A DNA stretch of 52,232 nucleotides. It comes from an uncultured Clostridia bacterium. Its GTDB lineage: Bacteria; Bacillota; Clostridia; Oscillospirales; Oscillospiraceae. This document shows, piece after piece, positions 1 to 7,477 of this stretch. The stretch lies in contig CALLZZ010000287.1 in the NCBI GenBank assembly GCA_937858235.1, positions 1 to 52,232 of the forward strand. Reading direction: 5' to 3'. The stretch's first letter is position 1, and every line of letters starts with the position of its first letter. Made by a program: the position numbers and the translations under genes. A model generated the notes under the pieces. It was not told the DNA's origin. It ran no database searches and was given only the letters and a program-made list of their open reading frames with translations.

Positions 1-45
1 CCTCTTAGGGTGGCGCATTTCATTTTACAATCTATCTAAAATAAA

Positions 46-87
46 AAAACTGCCGTGAAATAGTTTAAGCAATTTCACGGCAGTTTT
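46..87. terminator. Strong hairpin terminator after the iclR remnant
   Basis: A perfect 16-bp stem (46-61 with 72-87) encloses a 10-nt loop. A-rich sequence on the left and T-rich sequence on the right mean it could work in both directions. On the minus strand it lies two bases past the stop of the IclR remnant. Confidence 0.85.
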
Positions 88-88
88 C

Positions 89-914
89 TTATTTCGGATA
101 ATAACCGAGTTTGCCAGATATCTTGCCTGCGGCGGTAAGCACCGCTTTTGCAAGCTCCGGCACCCGCTCTTGCTGATTGAGTCTATGGGCACTTGCCGAT
201 ACGCTGATAGCGGCAAGGGGCTCTTTGCCCTCAGTAAGCTCATCATAGAGAATACAATAGCCCTTCTGCCTGGTACGGATCAATTCTTGGTTGATTTCGC
301 AGAGATCTATTTTCGTTTCAGGAGGTGGTGTATGGGGGGAGCTCACTTTTCTTGAAAATTCCCTGCGTTTTAGCAGCTACATATATGCCAGAAGGGCACG
401 TCCCATGGCAGAGCAATGCATCGATGGCAATGTCTCATAGGTATCAGCAGTCCCATCGTGCTTTCACAGCAAATACTAATCATATAGACGACCTCCACCG
501 TTCGCGGAACCCCCATGTGGCTGTGTACATCGAATTTATAGGAGAGCTGTTGGAGCTCGGGGAACACATGGTGGTAAACGTCGCTGCTCTGTAAGGCTGC
601 CCCGCAAGTGCGCCAATTTCAAATCCCCAAAAGTAGAAGCCGGTTGAGTCATCTCATTCTAAAAAACAGTCGAGCATTGTGTTGAGATCACGAAACACAG
701 TACTGATGTTCATCGCTGCTCGTAGCTGAAGTTGCCGGCGAAGCTGTTGTTGCCCCAGAAACCGAAGCCCAGCGTAGTGGTCGGAGTGAAGCCATTCACT
801 GATATTGTACATCACGCAAATCGAATTGCATATGATGCAACACAATAAGGGATCCTCACAAAACAACAAATACGCTGACACTTCCGGGACCTGCTTATTA
901 TTTCGGAGCAACAA
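89..914 (-). pseudogene. Decayed IclR-family transcriptional regulator
   Basis: IclR-family repressors have a winged helix followed by an effector-binding domain. Pieces of both are visible on the minus strand in shifting frames. A recognition-helix-like stretch (STVFRDLNTMLD) is followed by an in-frame TGA at 654-656 and then DDSTGFYFWGFEIGALA. A frame change near 597 leads to DVYHHVFPELQQLSYKF. A second change near 435 leads to the family motif HCSAMGRALLAYM, an in-frame TAG at 377-379, and the C-terminal part (ELIRTRQKGY, LAAISVSA) ending at 89. Two stops plus two frameshifts rule out a functional product. The first ~60 residues are not recognisable, so the upstream limit is uncertain. The target genes cannot be inferred. 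Confidence 0.75.
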
Positions 915-952
915 ACTGGAAAACGGTGTGTTCTATCTCCGCGTGCCACTAC

Positions 953-985
953 TAAAATAAAAAACTGCCCCTAAAAGAGGGGCAG
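953..985 (-). terminator. Terminator downstream of the ywlG-like gene
   Basis: An 8-bp stem (965-972 with 978-985, loop of 5) is followed on the minus strand by a T-rich run over 964-953. It closes the pdxY-ECF-ywlG transcript. Confidence 0.85.
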
Positions 986-999
986 CCATTGCGGTTGCC

Positions 1000-1037
1000 A
1001 AACCTTTCAAGGCAAGCATAGTAGCCTTGAAAGGTTT
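1000..1037. repeat. Perfect 14-bp inverted repeat
   Basis: Arms 1000-1013 and 1024-1037 are perfectly complementary around a 10-nt spacer. The repeat sits between the ywlG-like stop and the terminator at 965-985. It has no T-run of its own, so it is a second 3'-UTR hairpin or an operator rather than a clear terminator. Confidence 0.7.
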
Positions 1038-1081
1038 AGAGCAACGTACTGTTTTATGTGTTGTTATAATTCATGCGTTAA

Positions 1082-1627
1082 TTAGAGTTTTGACTGATCA
1101 TAGATTGCCCGTACACCGCCGATGAATTTCGGACGGGTTCTGGCTGCAATCACAATCGCTGCCCCAATGTGAGTTGTCTTCAGTCTGACTGGAACCGCCA
1201 CCTTTTTCAAGTGCATTCCGATGAGGGTAGCGCCGATGTCCATACCGGCATCAGCCTTGATCTCCTCTACCACAACCGGGTTCTTCAAAATATGATAGGC
1301 CGCCGTAGCAAAAGACCCACCTGCCTTGGGCTGGGGTACCACATTTACTATCTCTGCCTCCCCTACCGCTGCTGCGTCCACAACAATGGCACGGTTTAAG
1401 TGTTCACAACACTGGGCGGCAAGGAAAACACCCTTATTATCTAAAAAGTCGTGGATACTCTGAAAGAGCGCTTTTGCCGTATCAGGATCTGAGTTGGTTC
1501 CGACCTTACTGCCCAGCACTTCGCTGGTCGAGCATCCTACAACTACAATATCTCCACGTTTCAGCTTTGCAATTTCATACAGCTCTTCAATCGCATTTCT
1601 ACTCTCTGTTACAATCGTATCGTTCAT
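1082..1627 (-). CDS. ywlG: YwlG/TIGR01440 (UPF0340, DUF436) family protein
   Basis: This is a 181-residue protein of the YwlG family, a conserved cytoplasmic Firmicutes family of unknown biochemical role. Recognisable stretches are the N-terminal GDIVVVGCSTSEVLG, a central QCCEHLNRAIVV and the late GMHLKKVAVPVR. Length matches the family (about 180 aa). The ATG is preceded by AAAGGAGA. The upstream ECF S-component stop lies one base before this start, so the two are almost certainly cotranscribed and translationally coupled. The link to a vitamin B6 uptake operon is only contextual. Function remains unassigned. Confidence 0.9.
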   Translation of the reverse strand: MNDTIVTESRNAIEELYEIAKLKRGDIVVVGCSTSEVLGSKVGTNSDPDTAKALFQSIHDFLDNKGVFLAAQCCEHLNRAIVVDAAAVGEAEIVNVVPQPKAGGSFATAAYHILKNPVVVEEIKADAGMDIGATLIGMHLKKVAVPVRLKTTHIGAAIVIAARTRPKFIGGVRAIYDQSKL

Positions 1628-1628
1628 T

Positions 1629-2156
1629 TCAGTCTCCTTTCAGCAGCTTTGGAATGTGGATGGCTTGACGCAGAGCCAAATAGGCTGCTGTAGCGGCGGC
1701 AATCCCCACCCCGCCCTGAACCAGATTTCCGGGAATGCTGGTAGCAGCTGCTACGCCCTTGCCTAGGAGCAGGCACGCATATCCGAAATATCCTGTAACC
1801 ATAATGCATTCGCCTAAAACACCAGAAATAATCTCTGCTAAAAATTTTCCACTGGTCTTGTTTTTTAGTGTCCGGAACACAAGCGCTGCCGTCAGTGCAA
1901 CCAGTCCTTTAATGACCAGTGTTCCCGGGGCATAGTAGGCGTAACCGGTTAAAACATCTGCAAGCATGGAGCCAACTCCGCCTGCAAAGGCACCGTAAAC
2001 GGGTCCAAGGAACCAAGCAGACAGCAACACCACTGCATCGCCCAAATTCAGATAGCCGTTCATGGGGGAAGGAATCTGAATTACAATTGTTGCGATGCAG
2101 GTCAGTGCAGTAAACATTGCAGTATAAACCAGTCTTCTCCATTTTTGATCTGCCAT
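1629..2156 (-). CDS. ECF transporter substrate-binding (S) component, probably for a B6 vitamer
   Basis: This is a 175-residue integral membrane protein with about five to six hydrophobic segments. It has the ECF S-component pattern: an N-terminal transmembrane stretch, the loop NLGDAVVLLSAWFLGP, a glycine-rich GAFAGGVGSMLAD, and a final LVQGGVGIAAATAAYLAL. S components capture a vitamin and dock onto a shared EcfA-A'-T module, which is not encoded here. The immediate upstream neighbour pdxY makes pyridoxine or pyridoxal the likely ligand; that is inference from context. The ATG at 2156 is preferred over an upstream GTG because AGAGGTGG lies five bases before it. Confidence 0.85.
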   Translation of the reverse strand: MADQKWRRLVYTAMFTALTCIATIVIQIPSPMNGYLNLGDAVVLLSAWFLGPVYGAFAGGVGSMLADVLTGYAYYAPGTLVIKGLVALTAALVFRTLKNKTSGKFLAEIISGVLGECIMVTGYFGYACLLLGKGVAAATSIPGNLVQGGVGIAAATAAYLALRQAIHIPKLLKGD

Positions 2157-2176
2157 TTCAACCACCTCTCTGTGCT

Positions 2177-2201
2177 AGGGATGAAGAACTTCTTCATCCC
2201 T
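2177..2201. repeat. 12-bp inverted repeat between pdxY and the ECF gene
   Basis: Arms 2177-2188 and 2190-2201 are perfect complements around one central base. The repeat lies in the pdxY-ECF intergenic gap, 8 bases upstream of the ECF ribosome binding site. It may act as an RNA hairpin that tunes expression of the downstream transporter, or as an operator. Confidence 0.65.
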
Positions 2202-2251
2202 CCAGCGTCTTCTTTATCTTACTATCATCAGCCAAGCTGCTCATCACACGT

Positions 2252-3100
2252 TCAATGTGAGCGACTACAGTTCAGCCGTTCGACCAGCATTGGAATTGCA
2301 CGTTCAAAGTTCACGCCATACCAATGGTGTTTGGGATCGTCCATGGTCTTGCGAATACTTTCTACGGTATAATCTACCGCAATTTTCAGCGCCTGCTGCA
2401 ACGTACATTGGTTCATTAGCGCACCTGTCATCGCAGAGGCAAAGATGTCGCCAGTTCCGTGGAAACTAGCCGGCAATTTTTCGTTAAAATAGAAAAAAAA
2501 GGATTTGGTTTCTCCATCATATGCCATAACGCCCAACTGATCCGATTCAAAGCTAACACCAGTCAGCACGACTTGTTTTGCCCCCAGTTGACTTAGCGAA
2601 ACCAACAGTTCCTTAATATAGGCTTCATCATACCCATCTCCCACATAGGGAACTCCCAACATATAGGCGGCTTCCGTTAAGTTGGGAACAATCACATCCG
2701 CTTTTCCGCACAGTTTTGCCATCTCGCTGACAAATTCCAGCGTAAACCCAGGGTAGAGCGTTCCGTTATCCGCCATAACGGGATCTATGATAATCAGATT
2801 ATCCTCCGTTTTAAACTCATCCATGAAACGGGAAACGATCTCCAATTGTTCAAAAGAGCCGAGGTAACCGGTATAAATTGCGTCAAATCCAAGGTTTTCT
2901 TTTTTCCAATGTGCCGATATAGGCATGATTTCGCTGGTCAAATCACGGAACGTGAATCCTTGAAAGGCGGTATGAGTAGATAGCACCGCAGTAGGAATCA
3001 CTGCCGTCTCTACACCGCAGGCAGAGATAATTGGCAGCGCCACCGTTAAGGAACATTTTCCGACGCAGGAAATATCCTGAATGGTTACGATTCTTTTCAT
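2252..3100 (-). CDS. pdxY: Pyridoxamine/pyridoxal kinase
   Basis: PdxY phosphorylates pyridoxal, pyridoxine or pyridoxamine with ATP, the salvage step that traps vitamin B6 in the cell. The 282-residue ribokinase-fold protein starts KRIVTIQDISCVGKCSL, typical of the family. It contains IIDPVMADNG, IVPNLTEAAYMLG (substrate and ATP region) and the catalytic anion-hole motif FHGTGDIFASAMTGAL with the Asp base. Length is normal. The start follows GGGGAAAG, and a good promoter lies at 3192-3220. It leads an operon with an ECF S component and the ywlG-like gene, which supports a B6 uptake and salvage role. Confidence 0.95.
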   Translation of the reverse strand: MKRIVTIQDISCVGKCSLTVALPIISACGVETAVIPTAVLSTHTAFQGFTFRDLTSEIMPISAHWKKENLGFDAIYTGYLGSFEQLEIVSRFMDEFKTEDNLIIIDPVMADNGTLYPGFTLEFVSEMAKLCGKADVIVPNLTEAAYMLGVPYVGDGYDEAYIKELLVSLSQLGAKQVVLTGVSFESDQLGVMAYDGETKSFFFYFNEKLPASFHGTGDIFASAMTGALMNQCTLQQALKIAVDYTVESIRKTMDDPKHHWYGVNFERAIPMLVERLNCSRSH

Positions 3101-3191
3101 GACAGCTTTCCCCTTTGGTCATCCTTTGTGCCAAACAGGGCTGACGTTGTTTTTGGGCGTCTTGTGAATGGTTTTAGGATGGTTTAGTTCT

Positions 3192-3220
3192 ATCATACTC
3201 AATTCCACCTTGCCTGTCTA
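3192..3220 (-). promoter_or_regulatory. SigA-type promoter of the pdxY operon
   Basis: On the minus strand TAGACA (3220-3215) and TATGAT (3197-3192) are separated by 17 bases, about 90 bases upstream of the pdxY start. Confidence 0.75.
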
Positions 3221-3246
3221 GAGGTGATTTAAAATTCTGTGTAATT

Positions 3247-3672
3247 TTACCCGTGGCAACATGCACAATTTCCACTACAGAATTGTGACGGATCATAGGA
3301 AATATTATTTTTGTCGTAATAATCCTTTACGGCTGCCTTTACCGCTTCCTCTGCCAGTACAGAGCAATGGATTTTCTGCGGTGGCAGCCCATCCAACGCC
3401 TCAACCACTGCCCGGTTGGAAAGTTTTAGTGCCTCATTGATGGTTTTCCCTTTGATCATCTCCGTTGCCATAGAGGACGTTGCAATGGCACTGCCGCATC
3501 CAAAGGTATTAAACTTCACATCCGTGATCACATCGTTGTCTACCTTGATATACATCCGCATAATGTCGCCACATCTTGCGTTGCCCACTTCGCCAATCCC
3601 ATCTGCATTTTCAAGTTTGCCTACGTTACGAGGATTCTGGAAATGCTCCATCACTTTTTCACTATACAGCAT
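3247..3672 (-). CDS. nifU: Fe-S cluster assembly scaffold, NifU/IscU type
   Basis: This 141-residue IscU/NifU-N-like scaffold receives sulfur from the cysteine desulfurase and builds Fe-S clusters. The three family cysteines are visible in ARCGD, TFGCGSAIA and IHCSVLAEEA, spaced as in clostridial NifU. The C-terminus carries an extra Cys-rich tail (CSGNCACCHG) seen in the short clostridial form. It starts 13 bases after nifS, with its GGAGG overlapping the nifS end, so the pair is one operon. No iscR, fdx or hscA is present in the window. Confidence 0.93.
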   Translation of the reverse strand: MLYSEKVMEHFQNPRNVGKLENADGIGEVGNARCGDIMRMYIKVDNDVITDVKFNTFGCGSAIATSSMATEMIKGKTINEALKLSNRAVVEALDGLPPQKIHCSVLAEEAVKAAVKDYYDKNNISYDPSQFCSGNCACCHG

Positions 3673-3685
3673 GGTGTAAACCTCC

Positions 3686-4873
3686 TTAAATCAAATGTGC
3701 TTGTTCGCCTTTCTCTAACTTATCCCAGACCGGAGACATGTCTCTGAGACGCTGCACAACACCTGGTACAACCTGGATAATGTGGTCAATCTCTGCCTCA
3801 GTGTTGTATTCACCGATAGAAAGCCGCAAACTGCCGTGGGCAATTTCATGGGGCAGCCCCAGCGCCAATAAGACGTGACTTGGATCCAGCGATCCTGAGG
3901 TACAGGCACTACCGGAGGATGCCGCAACACCCTTTTCATCTAACAGGAGTAGTAGACTCTCCCCTTCGATCCCCTCAAAACAGAAGTTTACGGTTCCCGG
4001 CACACGCTGGTTCCGATCGCCATTCAGGCAACTGTGAGGGATACCCTCCAAGCCAATAATGAGCTTTTCCCGCAGTGCAGTTACCTTTTTAATATTTTCG
4101 TCCAAATGAGCTACCGATTCCTCCAGGGCAGCTGCCATCCCTACAATTCCGGGAACATTTTCCGTTCCAGCTCGTTTCCCCCGTTCCTGCTGACCGCCTT
4201 CGATCAGATTGATTAACGGAATGCCTTGTCGGACATAGAGGGCACCGACACCTTTGGGGCCATGGAACTTGTGCCCGGAAAGCGAAAGCATATCAATCTG
4301 AATTGCCTTTACGTCCACCGGTACATGACCTACCGCTTGTACTGCATCTGTGTGAAATAGAACCCCCCGTTCCTGGCACAGTGCACCGATTTCCGAAATC
4401 GGTTGAAGCGTCCCAATCTCATTATTCGCAAACATGATAGTAACCAGGCAGGTGTCCTCTCGTATAGCCGATGCAATCTCTTCTGGTGTTACGATTCCCT
4501 TTTTATGCACGTCCAATAAAGTAACTTCAAACCCTTCTTTTTTTAACTTGTCCAGGGTATGAAGAACCGCGTGGTGTTCAAATTGAGTGGAGATAATATG
4601 CCGCTTTCCCTTCTTTCCTCCAAGGAATGCCGCAGATCGAATTGCCTGATTGTCCGCCTCACTACCGCTGGCGGTAAAGTAAATCTCTTTGGCATCAGCA
4701 TTCAACAATTTGGCCACAGTGTCCCGGGCATTTTCCAAATATTCGGCTGCCTTCTGTCCTACAGAGTGAAAGGTTGAGGGATTTCCATATACTTTTGTAA
4801 AGCAGGGGATCATTGCCTCTGCCGCTACAGGGCTGACACAGGTGGTCGCCGCGTTATCTGCATACACATACAT
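3686..4873 (-). CDS. nifS: Cysteine desulfurase, NifS type
   Basis: This PLP enzyme removes sulfur from cysteine for Fe-S assembly. The 395-residue protein begins with the hallmark YADNAATT. It has FTASGSEADN, the HTDAVQAVGHVPVD segment, the PLP lysine in LSGHKFHGPKGVGALY, RAGTENVPG, and the catalytic-cysteine loop SSGSACTSGSLDPSHVL. Length is standard for class I desulfurases. The ATG at 4873 is chosen because AGGTGA lies upstream; an in-frame GTG nine bases earlier is less likely. It has its own promoter and is cotranscribed with nifU. Confidence 0.95.
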   Translation of the reverse strand: MYVYADNAATTCVSPVAAEAMIPCFTKVYGNPSTFHSVGQKAAEYLENARDTVAKLLNADAKEIYFTASGSEADNQAIRSAAFLGGKKGKRHIISTQFEHHAVLHTLDKLKKEGFEVTLLDVHKKGIVTPEEIASAIREDTCLVTIMFANNEIGTLQPISEIGALCQERGVLFHTDAVQAVGHVPVDVKAIQIDMLSLSGHKFHGPKGVGALYVRQGIPLINLIEGGQQERGKRAGTENVPGIVGMAAALEESVAHLDENIKKVTALREKLIIGLEGIPHSCLNGDRNQRVPGTVNFCFEGIEGESLLLLLDEKGVAASSGSACTSGSLDPSHVLLALGLPHEIAHGSLRLSIGEYNTEAEIDHIIQVVPGVVQRLRDMSPVWDKLEKGEQAHLI

Positions 4874-4908
4874 TATTTTCACCTAATTCCTACTTTATTT
4901 ATAGGATT

Positions 4909-4937
4909 AATATAGCACACAAATCATACTCCGTCAA
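4909..4937 (-). promoter_or_regulatory. SigA-type promoter of nifS-nifU
   Basis: TTGACG (4937-4932) and TATATT (4914-4909) are spaced by 17 bases on the minus strand. Just downstream, TCCTA and TAGGA half-sites nine bases apart could bind a regulator at the transcript start; this is weak. Confidence 0.75.
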
Positions 4938-5006
4938 TAGGTTATCCTTTAAAAAAGACACAGCTTCCGCTTCATTGAACCACATCCTCTTTTAGGCTAA
5001 AATATA

Positions 5007-5038
5007 GCAAAAATGGCATGTAGTAAAAACTACATGCC
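5007..5038 (-). terminator. Terminator after the TIM-barrel gene
   Basis: A perfect 10-bp stem (5015-5024 with 5029-5038) with an AAAA loop is followed on the minus strand by ATTTTTG. It lies about 30 bases past the gene's stop codon. Confidence 0.8.
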
Positions 5039-5070
5039 GTTTTACGCCGTATTTAAATTGCCGGTTTTAT

Positions 5071-5799
5071 TCAAAGCAATCCATTCACCCGATACTTCAC
5101 CATAATTTCTTTAAACAGCTCTGCGGTGGATGGGGGCGTCCATGTGATTGCGTTTGCTCCAGCGGTAATTGTTTCCAAAATGCTTTCGTCTGTAGGTCCC
5201 CCAGTGGCTATAATAGGGATTTTGGGATATTGAGCCCGAATTTCCGCTACTACTTCTGGCGTTTGGTTGGCAGCAGATACGTTGATAATAGACGCACCAC
5301 TTTCAATCCGACTCTGTATATCCTCGCCTTTCGTGATTACCGTAATTACTACTGGGATTTCAAGAAACTGATGGAGCTTGGCAATGGTTTCATTTTTCCC
5401 TTTGGTATTAACCACAACGCCAACGGCTCCTTGAGATTCAGCAGAAATTGCCATTTGCATCATTCTACTGCCCAGAGTTGTTCCGCCCCCAACTCCAGCA
5501 AACACAGGAACATCGGCAGAAGCCAGGATAGCATTTGTAATGGTTGGCTGTGGCGTAAAGGGATGCACGGCAAAAACTGCATCCGCATCAACATTTTTAA
5601 TAATTGCTAGATCGGTAGAAAAGACCAGAGACTTAATTCGTTTTCCAAACACAAAGATACCTGTGCTTTGTCGGATGACCTTGGGAATACGCAGCGCTTC
5701 TGCTCGTAAATTCCCATCAAAAGGAATCGGCTTTTCTCCTTTTTTTACGATAACAGGTGTCTCCGTAATTTCAACTGTATGCTCTAAATTTTGCTTCAT
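5071..5799 (-). CDS. Conserved TIM-barrel protein of uncertain function
   Basis: This 242-residue protein looks like a small beta/alpha barrel. It shows alternating hydrophobic strands such as AVFAVHPF, VPVFAGVGGGTT, AVGVVVNT and IPVVITVIT. Its C-terminal phosphate-binding-like stretch IIATGGPTDESIL is followed by GANAITWTPPS. Related Firmicutes proteins tend to be labelled only as putative hydrolases, without biochemical support that I know of. The ATG at 5799 is preferred because GGAGGC precedes it. It is the last gene of an MBL-MarR-barrel array and has a putative MarR site in its upstream region, so the MarR protein probably controls it. Substrate unknown. Confidence 0.75.
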   Translation of the reverse strand: MKQNLEHTVEITETPVIVKKGEKPIPFDGNLRAEALRIPKVIRQSTGIFVFGKRIKSLVFSTDLAIIKNVDADAVFAVHPFTPQPTITNAILASADVPVFAGVGGGTTLGSRMMQMAISAESQGAVGVVVNTKGKNETIAKLHQFLEIPVVITVITKGEDIQSRIESGASIINVSAANQTPEVVAEIRAQYPKIPIIATGGPTDESILETITAGANAITWTPPSTAELFKEIMVKYRVNGLL

Positions 5800-5865
5800 A
5801 TGGTTGCCTCCATTCTGGTCTGGGTTTCGATTAAATCCTTCCAATCGTCACAATACGACAAGTAA

Positions 5866-5879
5866 TTAACTCCGTTAGC
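5866..5879. promoter_or_regulatory. Putative MarR operator upstream of the TIM-barrel gene
   Basis: The element TTAAC-N3-GTTAGC is the same as the one at the marR transcription start (6401-6414). It also extends into a GTTAGCTAAC palindrome. It lies between the marR stop and the TIM-barrel gene start. Confidence 0.55.
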
Positions 5880-5896
5880 TAACCCGGATGTAAAAC

Positions 5897-6355
5897 TTAC
5901 CAGTCCCCTCGCACCGAGTGTCTCGCCTTGTTGACACTGCTCTGGGTGATCCGAAGAATCCGTTTTGTAATCCGAAGATACTCTTGGGCATCCTGTTCCC
6001 CCAATTCTTCCAACAAACACTTCATATTTTCGCATAGCTGTGCGCGCACCGTTTCGGTGTATTCTCTTCCCGCTTCAGTCAATGTAACCAAAATGCGCCT
6101 ACGATCCGCAGTATCAATGGCGCGGGAAACAAACCCTTTCCGTTCTAGCCGATTGAGTACCACCGCAATGCGGGCGGTACTGGCATGTATCTGTTCGCTG
6201 AGATCACTGGGCAGCAACGGAGCGGGGGATCGGGCCAAGCAACGGAGCACAAAGCACTCCCCTCTTGCTGATTTTCCGATCTGTTTGTGTGGACCATGTC
6301 GAAACAGCAATTCTGTTTGGTCCACTAACATTTCTGCGAGTAAATCACAATCCAT
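5897..6355 (-). CDS. MarR-family transcriptional regulator
   Basis: This is a 152-residue winged-helix repressor. The MarR core is visible: ECFVLRCLARS, LLPSDLSEQIHASTARIAVVLNRLERKGFVSR (helix-turn-helix and recognition helix) and the wing AIDTADRRRILVTLTEAGRE. The dimerisation helices at the ends are amphipathic. The ATG at 6355 follows AAAGGGA; longer in-frame starts are unlikely because they run through the promoter. Its promoter overlaps a TTAAC-N3-GTTAGC element that also occurs before the next gene, pointing to autoregulation and local control. The inducer is unknown. Confidence 0.9.
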   Translation of the reverse strand: MDCDLLAEMLVDQTELLFRHGPHKQIGKSARGECFVLRCLARSPAPLLPSDLSEQIHASTARIAVVLNRLERKGFVSRAIDTADRRRILVTLTEAGREYTETVRAQLCENMKCLLEELGEQDAQEYLRITKRILRITQSSVNKARHSVRGDW

Positions 6356-6400
6356 AGCGTTTCCCTTTGTTCCTTTCCCTATCACTAATCCAAGAAGCAT

Positions 6401-6414
6401 TTAACGATGTTAGC
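6401..6414. promoter_or_regulatory. Putative MarR operator at the marR transcription start
   Basis: TTAAC-N3-GTTAGC lies directly downstream of the -10 box on the minus strand, where binding would block initiation. An element with the same fixed bases is at 5866-5879. Confidence 0.55.
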
Positions 6415-6415
6415 A

Positions 6416-6444
6416 ATCATACTGTAGCACTTGGCGTTTGTCAA
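6416..6444 (-). promoter_or_regulatory. SigA-type promoter of marR
   Basis: Consensus TTGACA (6444-6439) and TATGAT (6421-6416) are spaced by 17 bases on the minus strand. Confidence 0.8.
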
Positions 6445-6460
6445 GTTATTTCTGTAAGAC

Positions 6461-7282
6461 TCAAATAAGAATTTGATCCCCAGTGGAGAGATAGTGAATA
6501 TCCGCTCCTAGTTCCGCCTTTAAAATTTGATAGGGTTTCTCTCCGGTACAATGACACGTGTAAAAAACTGCACCGGTTTCTTTTAGTGCCTGCGCCATTT
6601 CCCGAATCTGTTGGGTCGCGTTTTCGTCAAAATCATCCTTTCCAGCCGTGTGAAATCCCCCCACTACCACATCAGGAAACCTGTGAAACAGTGCCTGATA
6701 TTCATCCAGGATGTTGACAATTCCGTTGTGGGAACAGCCGGAGATTAAAACACGCTTGTCCCCTTCTGTGATCGCCAAATTCTGCTCGTGGCGGAAATCG
6801 TCCTGTCTATAACCTGTTCCATCAAAATACTTCAGCTTCAAATTTATAGCGGGATAACATCTGCGTCCTTTTACGTTGGTAAACAGCGTTAGTTCCGCAT
6901 CAATCTTCAGATTTCCTGTTGTAAGCGTCAGACGCGGGTGATTTTTTTGCAACTCCTTCACTCCAATTTCTCTTACCTCTGTCGGTGAGCAGTGATAAAA
7001 TGGTTCGAAGGCATTTTCTCGAATGTAGATATTGGCTGACTGGTTTTGCTGCAGAAACGCGCTTATGCCGCCAGTATGGTCAAAGTGTCCATGAGACAGC
7101 ACAACCACATCAACATCGGAGAGAGAGACCCCCAGCGTTTCCGCATTTCCAATAAAGCGATCTGTTGCGCCGGTATCAAACAATACATGGTGCTGCTCCG
7201 TTTCGATATATAGACTCAACCCATGTTCTGTCTGCAAATCGCTCCGTTTTCCGGTGTTTTCGATTAAACTAATCAGCTTCAT
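6461..7282 (-). CDS. MBL-fold metallohydrolase (COG1237-like)
   Basis: This 273-residue metallo-beta-lactamase-fold protein carries the metal motif LSHGHFDHTGG (HxHxDH). Further ligand regions are ISGCSHNGIVN, VVGGFHTAG and TCHCTGEKPYQ. The overall pattern matches the COG1237 group, often named after a dihydropterin ribofuranosyl-aminobenzene phosphate synthase of methanogens; that activity is not implied here. It has its own promoter at 7303-7331 and an AGGTGA ribosome binding site. It lies just upstream of marR on the same strand with no clear terminator between them. The true substrate is unknown. Confidence 0.88.
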   Translation of the reverse strand: MKLISLIENTGKRSDLQTEHGLSLYIETEQHHVLFDTGATDRFIGNAETLGVSLSDVDVVVLSHGHFDHTGGISAFLQQNQSANIYIRENAFEPFYHCSPTEVREIGVKELQKNHPRLTLTTGNLKIDAELTLFTNVKGRRCYPAINLKLKYFDGTGYRQDDFRHEQNLAITEGDKRVLISGCSHNGIVNILDEYQALFHRFPDVVVGGFHTAGKDDFDENATQQIREMAQALKETGAVFYTCHCTGEKPYQILKAELGADIHYLSTGDQILI

Positions 7283-7302
7283 TGTTGCTTCACCTCGTTT
7301 TT

Positions 7303-7331
7303 ATGATACAATAATGACGCCTTTTGCGCAA
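7303..7331 (-). promoter_or_regulatory. SigA-type promoter of the MBL-fold gene
   Basis: TTGCGC (7331-7326) and TATCAT (7308-7303) are spaced by 17 bases on the minus strand, about 20 bases upstream of the start codon. Confidence 0.6.
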
Positions 7332-7442
7332 GAGAGATCCTGTCGAATTCTCTTGCTTCTCCCTCTTTTTACACAAATTTCACACACTTTATGCATAAGC
7401 ACCTCTCATTTTGTTGTTTTGATGAGAATTTTCAAAAACCAC

Positions 7443-7471
7443 TTGACTTTATCTACTGAAATTGATAAAGT
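7443..7471 (+). promoter_or_regulatory. SigA-type promoter of the trpB leader
   Basis: TTGACT (7443-7448) and TAAAGT (7466-7471) are spaced by 17 bases, placing the transcript start just before the T-box stem I. Confidence 0.75.
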
Positions 7472-7477
7472 GTTAAT

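Noticed and set aside
915..955. A T-box-like stretch (GTGGCACGCGG followed by AGATAGAAC) on the minus strand
   Set aside because: One base is missing from the T-box core, no stem I or specifier lies upstream, and it falls just after the ywlG terminator. It is probably chance similarity or a far-decayed remnant.
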